A stretch of DNA of 64,000 nt from Maratus speciosus (taxonomy: Eukaryota > Arthropoda > Arachnida > Araneae > Salticidae). The stretch lies in assembly GCA_963932465.1 (NCBI GenBank), contig OZ010795.1, positions 521,053,451 to 521,117,450 of the forward strand, written 5' to 3'. This document shows, piece by piece, positions 1 through 11,870 of the stretch. Position numbers and translations under genes: made by a program. Under the pieces are notes generated by a model. The model did not search any database. It worked only from the letters and a program-made list of their open reading frames with translations, and had not been told where the DNA came from. Numbering within the stretch: the stretch's first letter is position 1; the number at the start of each line of letters is the position of its first letter.

Positions 1-719
1 CAATAATGGTTGATCGTAAATGTCACATTCACTTGACTTTAAGCAAGTTACACGTGTTTACGTCATCAAATGATTTTTACTTGTATATTTATTAATGTCA
101 CACTAACTTATTTGTTCTTTCGTTATTTAAAATAAAAAGTATGTCAATTTGTATAATTTGACGAGTGTTTTTGTGAAATTGGTCGACGGAATAACTAAGT
201 AGTACCGTATTTTTAAATTAGTTTCTATTATTTTATAAAGGAAATATAAAAAAAAATAATTAATAATTATAGAACAAAATAATTTATACAATTTATAAAA
301 AGAAATAAACATTTATTATCAAATAAACAACAATAGCCGGGTTACCATGTCAACCTTTTCTGAAATATGAAAAAAATATCTGTTTGATTAAAATTTGAGT
401 TGCCATCATTAGAAAAATGTATATACAATTAGAAAAAAAATAATATTTCGAAAACTAATTCGAATTTAAAAATTCTAATACCAGTTTTGAGATCTGCGGA
501 TCAATTCTGATTTTTGTTGTAAATTTCTTTGCAAAGCATTCCATATTTTAGAAGAAATCGCTTGAAAAATAATCAGTTATTTAATCAGTCGATTCATATA
601 TCCGTTTCATAAATTAAATTCATTAGGATTTTATATATACTAGGGGATCGTACCCGGGCTTCCTGGGTTAAAGAATATAAGGGAAAACATTTATTTTAAT
701 TGAAAACTAATATTTTTTT
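1..719. other. AT-rich sequence, no feature recognised
   Basis: No coding region or structured repeat is recognised. The short open frames here are AT-rich and look spurious. Near 640-680 a short GC-richer patch (around ctaggggatcgtacccggg) may be the edge of a dispersed element. Confidence 0.5.
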
Positions 720-1760
720 ATATGCAATAATTTTTTTAGATTGCCCACTTACATTAAAAAAACATTTTTCATATGGAAAATACGAATTATACAATCAAAT
801 AAACTTTTGAAATTTATCAAAAGCGATATTTTCTTATTAGCCGCATGCTAAGAGTTATATGACCAAGAAATTGCTACTTATGGCATCCTTTTATATTCTG
901 ATAATTTTAGAGCTTATACATGTCTGTTAAATTTGTGTTTTATTTATATAATTTTAGTTATTTATTCATCGGGAAGTTTTTTTTTTTTTTTTTTAATGGA
1001 TATTAGCCGTAAGAATATGATGAACTCTTTATTTTGTTTTAAGGCCAAACGGATTAATCTTTCGTAATCGAGCTCCGCGCGTTATAGATAAATTAAAAAT
1101 ATTTCATGCTTTAAAATTGTGTTTAAAACCGTAGACAATCAGTAGACTGAGATAAACTTTGCAAACAAATTCCATTTGAAAAAAAAATTCTATTTGGTGA
1201 TCTAAAATTTTAAATTGTACGATTACAAATATGTTAGATTTGTGTTTTTACAATATTATTCTTTTATTTGTTTATAAAAGAAGGATTAATTACGTTAATT
1301 TGTCTTTCACAAATATGTTAGATTGTCGGTTTTTTTTAATATTATTCTTTTATTTGTTTATAAAGGAAGTATTAAATTCGTTATGCTAAAATTGTCAGAA
1401 ACAAATGCTGAAAAATGTTTGTTGCTTTATGTGCAAAATGTTTATTATTATTATGCATTGAAACCGGTACGTGATAAAATAAACATAAAAAAAATCATGC
1501 ATAAAAGTTATTTTAGAAAATTTAATGCATCAGTCAATTTTTAAACAAATTGCATTTGAAAGGAATTTTTTCCCCTATACCACGAAAATTGAAAATGTAC
1601 GACGGTCAGAAGATTAAAAAATTGCAGTAGCGAAAATTTCAAGAACGAAATTTGATCTTGAAGTGTTGCCATTCGCAAAATGACGTCAGCGTTACGCACA
1701 GATACGTTTGTTCTTTATAATATAGATACTTAATCAGTAAAATATAATAAAGATCAGTTA
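720..1760 (+). repeat. Dispersed repeat family A, copy 1
   Basis: This stretch shares ordered blocks with 9840-11340, 15280-16765 and 62590-62945. The blocks are a 'ggatattagccg' segment, 'acaaattgcatttgaaa', 'aaaaaattgcagt', and a 'aatatgacgtcagagct'-like segment followed by 'ataatatagaa'. The TGACGTCA core resembles a CRE palindrome but need not be functional. No open frame is shared between copies, so the family looks non-coding. A T-run near 979-994 interrupts it, and the 3' part appears partly duplicated within the copy (1150-1260 and 1540-1700). The family's class is unknown. Confidence 0.55.
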
Positions 1761-2254
1761 TTTTTAACACCCCTCGTCCCATGCCGTCAGATTAATGAAT
1801 TTTAACAAAAAGAGGAAATCTGAAATGAATATCTTAACACGATTTAAGCTGTGAAGCTCACTTGAAACTGTAAATAATACAGCACACCTACCACCAACAA
1901 AATAAATAAGAAAATGAATAAACAAATAAATTCTTCATTTTAATGGACAATATTTTTTTCTCCTTAAATCAGGTTTTCTAATTTACAAATGATTTTGGTT
2001 TTCGTAATTTACGCAGTTGAGAATGAATCGCCGTATAAAATATATATGATTTATACACAATACAATAATTTCTATACAAATTTAATGCCAAGGAATGCAA
2101 ATCACAAAAGAAACAAACTTGAAATAGTATAATGGGAACTGGTAAAAATGCGAGCAATCGTAGATTGCAATGAAAGTACTGGTTCGCGTCCTATTACAAA
2201 AGCCAAACAGCATCGAGTACGGTTCGGGAGGGTGACCACAGCGGCGGCGCTGTT
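1761..2254. other. No feature recognised
   Basis: AT-rich sequence. A slightly GC-richer patch at about 2180-2250 (including ggcggcgctg) has no recognisable coding content. Confidence 0.4.
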
Positions 2255-2480
2255 TTTTTAATAGAATATATTCGAATATCTTTATAGAATATTTTATAGA
2301 ATATATTCGAATATTTCATAGAAATTGTATTGACATTTCTATTGAATTTCTACAGATATTTCCATAGCTTTTGGTGAAACTAGCTTATAGAAAAACGGGC
2401 CATAATTCTATAGGATTCTATAATACCTTTTCTATAATTTTGTTATAGAATTCTATAAGAGAATTTTATAAGGGGTAGTT
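2255..2480 (+). repeat. TATAGAA-rich dispersed repeat, copy 1
   Basis: The segment is built from variants of 'ttctataga' and 'gaatatattcgaatat', then 'tttctacagatatttc', a 'gtgaaactagcttatagaa' block and 'ataattctatagg'. The same blocks recur in the same order at 21866-22160, so this is a dispersed repeat and not a local accident. No coding frame is shared. Class unknown. Confidence 0.55.
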
Positions 2481-5282
2481 CGATATTGGCCGACATGAAT
2501 CTAAATATATATGAAAATAATAGTTACTTAAATAAAAATATAATCAGCATTAGATATATCGACGACGTTTTGATTATTGAGTTAAATTAAAATAAAAGCC
2601 AATTTTTTCTTTCACTATCACCCCCAAAATCTAGAGTTGAAACTATCATCCAATAATAATAAAAAAGAAAATTATTTCGATGTAAATGTAGAAATTGAAA
2701 ATAAAAATTGTAATTGCAAGACATAATCAGTTTAAATAAACTGAATCCAGATGTCACCTGATTAAAAGAAGCAATGATTGACTGATACAACATTCCCTTG
2801 AAACAGAGTTCTACAATGAATTTGGTCCGAAATATGACGATTAACTTTGTAAAGGCATACGGGAATCGAAGAGAAGTGATACATTTATTTGAAGCAAGCG
2901 GACCGGGGATTGTGGTTTGGAAATGAACAGGTGTTGAAAATCACAGGTGTTTCATTGTGAAGTGTTTTAGGCGAGTCAGTTTCATTTTCTTTAAGGTCGC
3001 TTTAGATCTTGTCTCTGCCGGCATGCCGATATTTCGTAGATACGTGATTTCGTTACGATCCAGAACTGTGATTATAAATCACCGGTTATTTGCTATTCAC
3101 TGCCGTCTATCGTACGTTTGACGTCATAGCGTCGGGGATGTATTAGATACGATTTACCGGTAATGTTATTTTTTATATTAAATTTTACTTCGTTTTTATT
3201 TTAAGTTTGTTTAGTTTAAGTGATGTGTTTCTTCCCTTTTCACTTGTATATATCATCACGTTTTCATCATAAATAAATAAGTTACCAGAATTATCTGCTT
3301 CTTTATTAAGTCTTCTACATAACTTCACAAATTTTTTAGACTTACATTCGCCTCTGATGTTTGATAATGCAGTTTTAATTAATAAAATATAGCAGTCATT
3401 TCTGTTGATTTTGGTTAAGATTCAGCCATTTATGTTATAATGATTCTTTCAGTTAGTTAATTCCATTAAAATATTTATCCTGTGCTGGTTTATTTATTCA
3501 TATTCTTCATTTTATGTTTTAAATTATGCAGCATGTTTTTAGGTCAGTTGTAAGTTATTTAAGTATGTATATATAGTATATTTACATATATATCAATGAA
3601 TATTACAAATCCCATACACATAACCTATGCAATACGTTTTCTTACTTTTCCAATAATTGGATGTAATGAAAGGAAAATATATTCCTCTTCTCTTTCAATA
3701 ATCATTATGAGAAAATACATTTTTCTTTTCCTTTTCCAATAATGGACGGTATTCTCGATACAGGTTACAGGGAATTTTTAGATTGAGGTATTTTTCTATA
3801 GGAAAGATACGGGAATGAAGAGTAATTTAGAGGAAATGATGGAAGATCTTGTTGTAATGTCTTAGATGTAAATATATATATATATATATTTAATTTAATT
3901 AACTTCTTTATTAATGTCATTCGTTTAATAAAATATATTTTTTCTCCTTACATCACAGCGTTTTTCAGAATATACAAAACGATAAAATCGTAAAACGATA
4001 ATCAGTTTAATTTTAGAAATGCATAAACAACATTTTTGCGCTGATATTTTAATCCGTTTCAAGTTGAATACTCGCACCTAACTCTCTAACTTTTCTATTT
4101 AAAAAAATCATAAATTTTATCATGGTACACGTGGTACTACGGTAACGTGGTCAGATTTTTTTCGTTTAAAATATGCCAAAACATTTTAATTCGCTCAAAT
4201 TTACAGCTTATTATAATACATATTTTTACTTTCTATAGTCCTTTTGTTTTGGAATATTTCAGGTTCTAAGTTTCATAACAAAGCACAAAAATAACAGTAC
4301 TTTTTCAAAATATTTAACAAATGCAAACTCTTTTTTTATTTCACTTTTTCTAAAGCATGCATTATTCATAGTACCTTATTATGGCTATCAGAAATATGGT
4401 TTAGCAGTTTCCCTTTTCCTTTTGTGAAAGATTTCAGAACTCTTCATGTTGATGTTTATTAAACTTAAAATAAGCTCGTGTTCTGTCAATTTTAATAAAT
4501 ATATTTTTCTGTTCAGTATCCGCAAACTTTCTTTTTTATCTATAAAATGAGAATTTAATTAAAGATGAATGACATGCTTCAATTTAATTGTTAGAATATT
4601 GCTTAATATGAAGAAAGATGCTGATTAAAATCTGGTAAAATATATTTATATATCTAGATAAACGGAGAACATTGTATTCCGTCAAAAATACTACTTCTAT
4701 TTAAAATAAGAATGATTAAAACTCGCATGTATGTGATAAAAAATAGTACAAGTGTTTATGTATCATCAGCAAGAAAAGAGGGATTTTGTGAGACATTGTC
4801 CTATTTGGACAATATTTCTACAGAAGGATTATTCCTTCATGGAAGTTTTTGTTTGGAATGTGACCCTTAATATTCGCCTCATAGAAGGATCATATTTGCC
4901 ACATAGATCCAATTCATATTTAAATAGATCTGTTCAAATAGTTTTGACAGTTCAGGCATTTAGAAAAGTTGTGACTAGAATGGCATGTGTGAAATTGTTA
5001 AAAGTTGCAAGTTTGAAATTATCTTGAAAACTCATTAACAAAAATTAAAAAGTATATAATATTGTAACCCCTGGAACATTATCTTCATATTTATTTAGTA
5101 CTAATAATTTCGTAAGACCATGATTCATATTAAATTGGTTGTATAGATTGAAAATATGTAAATTATGAGAAAATTAAAACCGTTAAAAAATCTAAGGAAT
5201 TTAAAAACGTCTGTGAAATTGATATCTGGATTAGTGTTACATATCAAAATAAAATTGCGCAAGATTGGGGTTTGTCATTTAT
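2481..5282. other. Mostly featureless; GC-richer patch near 2.95-3.18 kb
   Basis: No gene recognised. A patch of higher GC with several CpG and a TGACGTCA palindrome lies at about 2950-3180 and could be a relic of a regulatory region, but nothing downstream supports a gene. A (TA)n run lies near 3868-3892. The 91-codon open frame at 4752-5027 has no recognisable motif and I treat it as spurious. Confidence 0.35.
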
Positions 5283-5620
5283 TTACTTCATCTTCAATAA
5301 AATCACAATTTTTCCTCTTATGTTGGCACAAAAAATCAAATGAAGGAAAGTCAGACATCGGGAGTATTGAATAGGCATAAAGATCAATACTTCCATCATA
5401 TGCTTAAGAAAATCAAGATTCCTTTTGATTCCTAACATAACATAATTGCGTTCAAAAAGATAATATTTGTTGCATTCTATGAACCTTTCCATGATGACAT
5501 AGTGAGTCCGCTGACAGTACATTTCTTCATCTCATAACATTACGGCTCTAATCTTTTCTAAACAATCACGATACATCTTTAAAAGACCTGCCGAATTATG
5601 ATTTATCTTTCAATTAGACA
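5283..5620 (-). pseudogene. Possible decayed coding segment, unknown family
   Basis: On the minus strand one frame reads for about 110 codons with a single internal stop (near 5527). Its composition looks more protein-like than its surroundings: a segment with LLKMYRDCLEKIRAVML, then after the stop MYCQRTHYVIMERFIECNKY and LGIKRNLDFLKHMMEVL. I do not recognise the family and see no intron signals or neighbouring exons. It may be a fragment of a mobile-element protein or chance. Low confidence. Confidence 0.15.
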
Positions 5621-5984
5621 ATTTATGTTTATTTTGTAGAGAATAATTGCACTTCAAAATTGGGGGCGTTTTTGGACCATCTTGAGCTGAGTTCAGGAAA
5701 AAAATAGTTCTGTCATCTATACTGATTTAGGATTACTATATAAGTATTTGTTCCTTCTAATCTACTTAAAAATATTTTTGCTTAAGAATATTTTAAAGTA
5801 GAATAATAAAAAATAAACTGAAAGAAAGAATGAAAGTTTCTATATTTAAAATATACACTTTTATCTATAATGTCAAAGAATTAACAATTTTTAAGAGCTT
5901 TCCTTCATGTTAAAACAAATAATAGAAAGAGTGCTATATCTCCCTAAAAATATTTCATTATTTATTTTTTCTCATTAAGGGATA
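5621..5984. other. No feature recognised
   Basis: AT-rich sequence between a doubtful coding fragment and a small inverted-repeat element. Confidence 0.4.
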
Positions 5985-6145
5985 CATAGCTGCCAACGTG
6001 TACGGATTATCACCATCACTAAAATTTAATAGTAAATTTAATTAACAACAATAGCCCAAATTTAACTTTTTCTAGCGATGAAACAATGCATAAATTTCTG
6101 TTACATTTTAGTGGTAACAAAAATCCGTACAAGTTGGCAGCTATG
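5985..6145. mobile_element. Small MITE with TIR CATAGCTGCCAAC
   Basis: The left end reads catagctgccaacgtgtacg and the right end is its near-perfect inverse (gtacaagttggcagctatg). The similarity continues inward through a tggtgataat/gtggtaacaa block and a 'cactaaaatt' block. Length is about 161 bp, with no coding capacity. A TA dinucleotide precedes the left end, as expected for a Tc1/mariner-type MITE, but the right flank does not preserve a clean TA. Confidence 0.7.
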
Positions 6146-8377
6146 GGGTTTTAAGACAATTACTAAATTACAGCAATCTGTTACTTATCATTCATTCTCA
6201 TTTATAAGTAATTTGGGATATAGTCTTTCCATTCCTAAGGCTAATAATCAAAATTGAAATTTGAAGCATGTAGAAAAAAACCTCAATTTTCTATCATCAC
6301 TTAGTGTACGTTTTAATACTAAAATAAACCATCTTGCAATCTATTATTTTGAATTTAGTAATAAATAAATATGATATACTTATATGCTGATTTTCATTAA
6401 AATCTGTGAAATGTACCGAACTGGTTTCAAAATCCAACATCGCCGAACTTTCTTCATTTTGTGAAATAAAAACATGAAGTTTTCCATGTCTTGAAAAAAA
6501 AAACATATATTCTTCTTCTTATTTTTTTAAAGGTCTATTCGCTTTATGTAATAACTAAAGTACAATGTAGCACTTGAATAGACACGTTGACGAAAATATT
6601 ACATATTGATGGTTGATAAAGGATCGGGGTTGATTAAGCCGCGCTTTTGGCACATGAAATAGACTAAAAGTCGATTCTGTTATGTACTGACTTAATTATT
6701 TTATTTTAACATTAGAAGGCATATATTGTATGATTTTAACAATAGTTTTTGTGTTTTGTTCGTATTTATATGACTTACACAAGCTCAAAGTTCGTATAAT
6801 TCGTAGTTTTGCTGAAAATTTTTAACTGAATTACTTATTTGAGCGCAATAGTGAAACACTTTCTTCTTGACATCAAAATATACAAAGCATGTTAAAATAA
6901 AAGTTTTACAAAGTTGCGCTCATAGTTGAAAAAAAAAAATAGAGAGTTAAGTAACTGCATTCCTTCACACGTCACTAAGAGACTCTCGGATGCAGTGGTA
7001 TGTTTAAACGGGTTACCATGAACATAAATATTTCTAATAAGCCTGGACGATGGACATAGAACATCGAAGGTATTAAAAAAATATAATGTTAGAATCAATC
7101 GCGAATTTGTACCTAAATATGATAATGGCAAGAACCCTCATAGAACAGTGTACATAACAGCGTCTCTTGCGGATAATATTTATTGTCTGGTTCTCAGTTG
7201 TCAAAGTCGTTATTGATAGAGCACATTGGAGATGATGAACCCAGCAGAGCCGTGCTACGTATAATGCCACCTATTTCGCAAATTTTTCGTGAAACGGTTT
7301 TCTTCTTCAAAAAGCTGTTTCGTTGAAAGTGATGATCTATTCTATGTCCATGCTAATAAGACTTGTGTTGTTTACATGTGATATTATTACGGATAATGTT
7401 TTTAAATTTAACGAGATAAAATATATTTTTAGAAAAGAATAGCCTGATTGCAAAGATGCCACATTATTTTGCAAAATAAAAATCATTATATTTCTAAAGA
7501 GGCGAATGGATCGAGATTAATAACATCTTTTATGTGGGTCATTGAAGCCGTAAATGGTTCAATAAAAAGGTGGAAAGATTTAGACCAAGTAATGCCCAAT
7601 TCGTAAATACCGTTGATAAGTGACTTTGAGTGCATTATTTGTGCCATTTGCCATGCGCTTTGATCTCCTAGATTCAAGCAAAATAATGATGATGAGATTG
7701 TTTCTGAAAGAATGATGAAAATAGCAAATCAACCCAATAAATTAAAAATGTTAGTAGCGTCTGAAAAGTGGATGAGAAGGTGAGTAGTTTGGCTGAAAAT
7801 TGAAGCACAAATATTGACGGATTTCTTAAATTAACGATCAATAAATTGCACAAGTAAATACTTGGAATGTATCAAATAAAGCAATTAATCTCTTAAACTG
7901 ACGAACACTTCCGTGATTCCGGGCTATGAATTATTTGCTCATAAAAAAACGCAAATATATTATCCATGTTTAGCTGCAGTCTAGACATACGCCTTCGAAG
8001 ATTTTTAACGCATGGATTCAGTACAACAACTGTTATTCGCCGCCGATTAATTCTTGGTATTGTTAGTTTAAAGTGGGAGCCCTTGTAGTGGGTTGTTGTG
8101 CACATATTTCAACCGTTTTGTGATATTTGGATAGTAAAGGCATGTGGCAGAAGAAAAGCCTTGCGCTGGTAACTACAAGTATTATGTTCTGGATTTTGCT
8201 ACCTCCTATAGGTCAGAAAGTGAGCATGTCATAGAAGAGTCTGACAAATTAGTTTTGATCATATTTTACTTATTTTAAACATTCCACAATGTTTAATTAC
8301 TATTTTAATATCTTAAAGTATTTAATGCCATGTCTACTTTATGTCATGAAATATCATGTTGTTATTAAACCTTTTAA
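6146..8377. other. No feature recognised
   Basis: Several short open frames occur on the minus strand (for example 7486-7677 and 7893-8105). None has a motif I recognise, and they are not in one frame, so no gene is called. Confidence 0.35.
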
Positions 8378-9731
8378 CCCAGCAAACACGAGATTTATGG
8401 CCGCATGGCGTATTCGTTGCAGCCATGGTGCGTTAAGGCCATTTGTAGCCAAACAATACTGTACCGTAAGTGACGCGCCGCTAATTGCGGCAACTATCGC
8501 CGGACCGTATACGATGCGACAGTGAGAAAACTGTTACGTTTATTTTACCCGTCATCAGTGAGGGCTGGTTTCCGTCAAGCATGTGATGAACCGTCATCTT
8601 TTAGAAAGTAGAGGACTTATATTACCTAAACGACATATTTATTTAAAGAGATGAAATGTATTTTTTTCTTCATTTCTTCATTTCTTCTCTTTCATTTTTC
8701 TTCATATTTTAAAATAAGCTTAATTATTTTAAATGTGGGTTTTAGTGAACATATATATATACGTTATGAGATTTATATTTAAAGCGGTAAAATATATTAC
8801 ATAAATTGTTAATGTATATTACATAAATTATAAATTGTTTAGGCGTAGATTCAAAATTTGATCTATAAAAAATACTTACTGGAAGATTGTTTTCAATATA
8901 AAGTGTATTTGGATGAAAATATATATATATATTAATATTCATTTAGGTGCATTTTTCAAAAAATATATAAATTTACTTTTAAACTTTTTCGAAAATTTTC
9001 CAATTTCAGTACTGGGCATAGTGAATTAATTAATTAGTTTATTTTTTCAATTAATACTTTTAAAATGTGTATGAAATGCAACTATTTAAAAATGGCATTA
9101 CATATAAATTTTTAAAATATATAATTGAAAAAATTTAACAAATTAATAAATTCACTATGTCAAGTATTGTATTTTGGAAAATTTTGAAAAAAAAACAAGA
9201 TAAGTAAATTTATATACTTTTTAAGTATATCTAAAGGATTATTAATATGTTTTTTTCATGCTAAAACACTTTATTTAAATTATTTTCCAGCAAGTATTTT
9301 TTTTTTTTAATAGCACAAAATTTTAATTTATGCTTAAATAATTTTTATGGCATGACTGGCAGGCTTTTGGCTAGTTTAAATTTAAAAGAAACCATAAAAG
9401 GCTTTTTTGTGGGCAGCTTCTGGCTAAATTTAATCATGACAACCACAAATGGTAGGACAAAGGCGAGCTTCTTGTTAGCTTTTATTTTTAGTGGCCATTA
9501 AAATAATAATTGTGGGCACTTTAAGGCTATCTAACATGTTTAGTGACAAATTGGTGGCACGATTGTAGGCAACTTCTTGTATTTACGTCCAATTTTCTTG
9601 TAGCCTTATTTTGTCCGACGTGACACTTTTTTTACGGAACCGTAACGTTCAATGATAACGGGCCTCCATCGAACACTTTCGGCCAAGGCTAACGAACCCA
9701 TCAGTGGGCCGAAAGTTCTGTGTTTGTTGGG
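8378..9731. mobile_element. Inverted-repeat element with CCCARCAAACAC ends
   Basis: The left end reads cccagcaaacacgagattta and the right end is inverted (gaaagttctgtgtttgttgg), giving terminal inverted repeats of about 25 bp around 1.35 kb. The right subterminal region has a GGCC hairpin (ctttcggcc with ggccgaaag, 9677-9714). Between 9355 and 9620 there are about four degenerate copies of a 60-70 bp unit containing 'ggcttttggcta' or 'agcttcttgttagc'. No transposase is visible, so this would be non-autonomous. The superfamily is uncertain. Confidence 0.5.
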
Positions 9732-9839
9732 AACCTATCTACTCCATATTTATACTTTATATGACCTACACTAACACCTGCATAAATATAAACATCAAAC
9801 TGTTTTCGGCCAAAAACGCCGCGTATGGATCCTGATCCT

Positions 9840-11340
9840 TTGTGTTTTATTAAAATTATAGTATTATTTCATTAATTTATTGATGTAGTTTTAATTTTCT
9901 TACAGGATATTAGCCGGAAACAAGTGTTTAACTATTTACATTGTTGTATGTGGAAACGTGTTAATATTTTGTAATCGGACTTTACAGAGAGTATAGATAT
10001 TTAAAGATAGATTTTCAATTAGAGTTTTAAAAATTCGGTCTTAAAATTTATTTTAAAAAACATAAAAAAATCAATAAATTTAGATGTTGTTTTAAAAAAA
10101 ATTGCATTTGATATAAAGATTTTTTCCTATTTGATGATGAAATTGTGAAAGATTTAGAAGTTAAAAAAATTGCAGTTCGAGTGAAAGTTATTGGAGAAGT
10201 AATTCCAGTGTCAATATGACGTCAGAGCTACAGACATAATTTTACTTTGTATTGTAATATAGAATCATTTTACGATACTGTAGAAGTACAAATTAAGCCC
10301 TAAAGCAGTTTTTATAAATACTCAACTATAGAAAGTGAAATGTTATCAGTTAAAATATCGTCTTTTAATTATAATATCTCTATGCCCCATTTGTCACTCT
10401 GTTTCAAACGGAAAAAGTTATAATGTCAGGAACGAAAAATTTCAAAATTACTACTAAAAATTAAAAAGTATTAGTTTTAATAGTGCGTTTTTCATGCCAC
10501 CCAGATAATATCAAGAACGGTACAAGTAAACAAAAACATTCGACTAAATATTAACGTAATTCATCATTTACAATTAAAAAAACATCATTTAATAAATATA
10601 ACAACTCGATATTTTTATCGATAATTTTCAAAATGTGTTTCATTTATTTTAAACGTGGTTGTTTCGAAAATATTCTTAAAATAATATTTAAATTATGAAG
10701 AAAGTTAAGAAGTTCAGATTAGAGAATTTATAATGGTATTAAAAAAAGTTTTAAATGCCAATTTATAAAAGGTACTTTTTATATCTTTTTATTAATTCCT
10801 TATATTTTATTAAAAGTGTATTAAGATATTAATCTAGTTAAGTATGTTAAAAAGTTATAATAAAAAGTATTCTTGTTTTTTTTCTTATTCCTTTTTCTAG
10901 CGTATATATATTATAGATATTTTCTGTGAAAATATGTATTAAAAAGTATTTTTATTTTAAAAATATATTTTTTAAGTTTTATGTCATGTCCTTTTGAATA
11001 CACAAACGATTAAATATACTTAAAAAATAATGAAGAAATAAATTTATAGAAAACATAAATTAAATACTATGAAATTGTACCCAGATATACGTGTAAATCA
11101 GTAATCTCACATTTCACAAATCGCAATCCACTTCAAATAAACGTAACAACAAATGTGTCATCATTGTATGCTCTCTTAATTATATAAATCCATATTATTA
11201 ATTTTTTTAATTTTTTTTCCTAATATAAACTTTAAGATTATGTGATTAGAGAGTTGCAAATGAAAATATTAAACTTGAAAATATATGTTTAAATATACTA
11301 ATTTTTTTAATAATTTAAAATTAATAAGAAAATTTTAAAT
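9840..11340 (+). repeat. Dispersed repeat family A, copy 2
   Basis: This is the most complete copy of family A. It aligns by eye over its whole length with 15500-16765, including 'tattagccggaaacaa', 'caatatgacgtcagagct', 'gtagaagtacaaattaag', 'gtgaaatgttatcagtta' and 'aattaaatactatgaaattg'. The alignment then continues ('caaatgtgt', 'ttcttaattat', 'gattatgtgat') with 18720-18895. No open frame is conserved. It is 1.3-1.5 kb, noncoding, with no visible terminal inverted repeat. Confidence 0.6.
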
Positions 11341-11449
11341 ATTGCTTCACTACTTGAATGAAAATGAAAGAAAGAAATATTTTTTAATATTTTTTCTTTC
11401 TTCAGTCTTCAATAGAAGAAAGTATTGTAATCAAAATTTTTTTCGATTT

Positions 11450-11723
11450 CGGTTTTCGACAGATTTACACGTTTTAAGGTTCAGAGATCCCCCCAAAACA
11501 TGTTTTACAAAATGTCTGTCACTCCATGTGTCGCGATTGTACCATCAAAAAGTTTATAAATTTATACATATAATTTTTTCGTGTGTAGGTTTTTGACTAT
11601 GGGCAACAGGTCCTTCTTCAATTTTGAAGTATTCCGCTGAAAGGTGGCGCTGTAATAGTGATTTTCGTGCCCATTTTCAATATTGTACCGCAGAAAAGTG
11701 TATAAAGTTATGTATAGAACTGA

Positions 11724-11758
<35 letters not shown>

Positions 11759-11870
11759 TGAATGTTTTTGGTATGGCAAGAACGTCCTCCTTGAATTTCG
11801 AAATATTACGGCGTAAGTGGGAGCTGTAATAGCGATTTTTGCATACTTTTGTCGATTTTTTGTAGTCCTA
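11450..11870 (+). repeat. Two-copy tandem repeat with long T-run
   Basis: Two units of about 150 bp lie head to tail (about 11530-11680 and 11681-11860). Shared blocks are 'attgtacc..cagaaaa', 'gtataaa', 'gcaacaggtcct/gcaagaacgtcct', 'ttcaattttgaagtattccg' and 'ggcgctgtaatagtgattt'. The second unit contains a T homopolymer of about 33 bases near 11726-11758. No coding capacity. Confidence 0.6.

Noticed and set aside
2950..3180. Host promoter or CpG-island-like patch
   Set aside because: GC is only locally higher and no exon, TATA-initiator arrangement or downstream gene could be identified.
4752..5027. 91-codon plus-strand open frame
   Set aside because: No motif, no conserved copy, and alternative frames look equally plausible.
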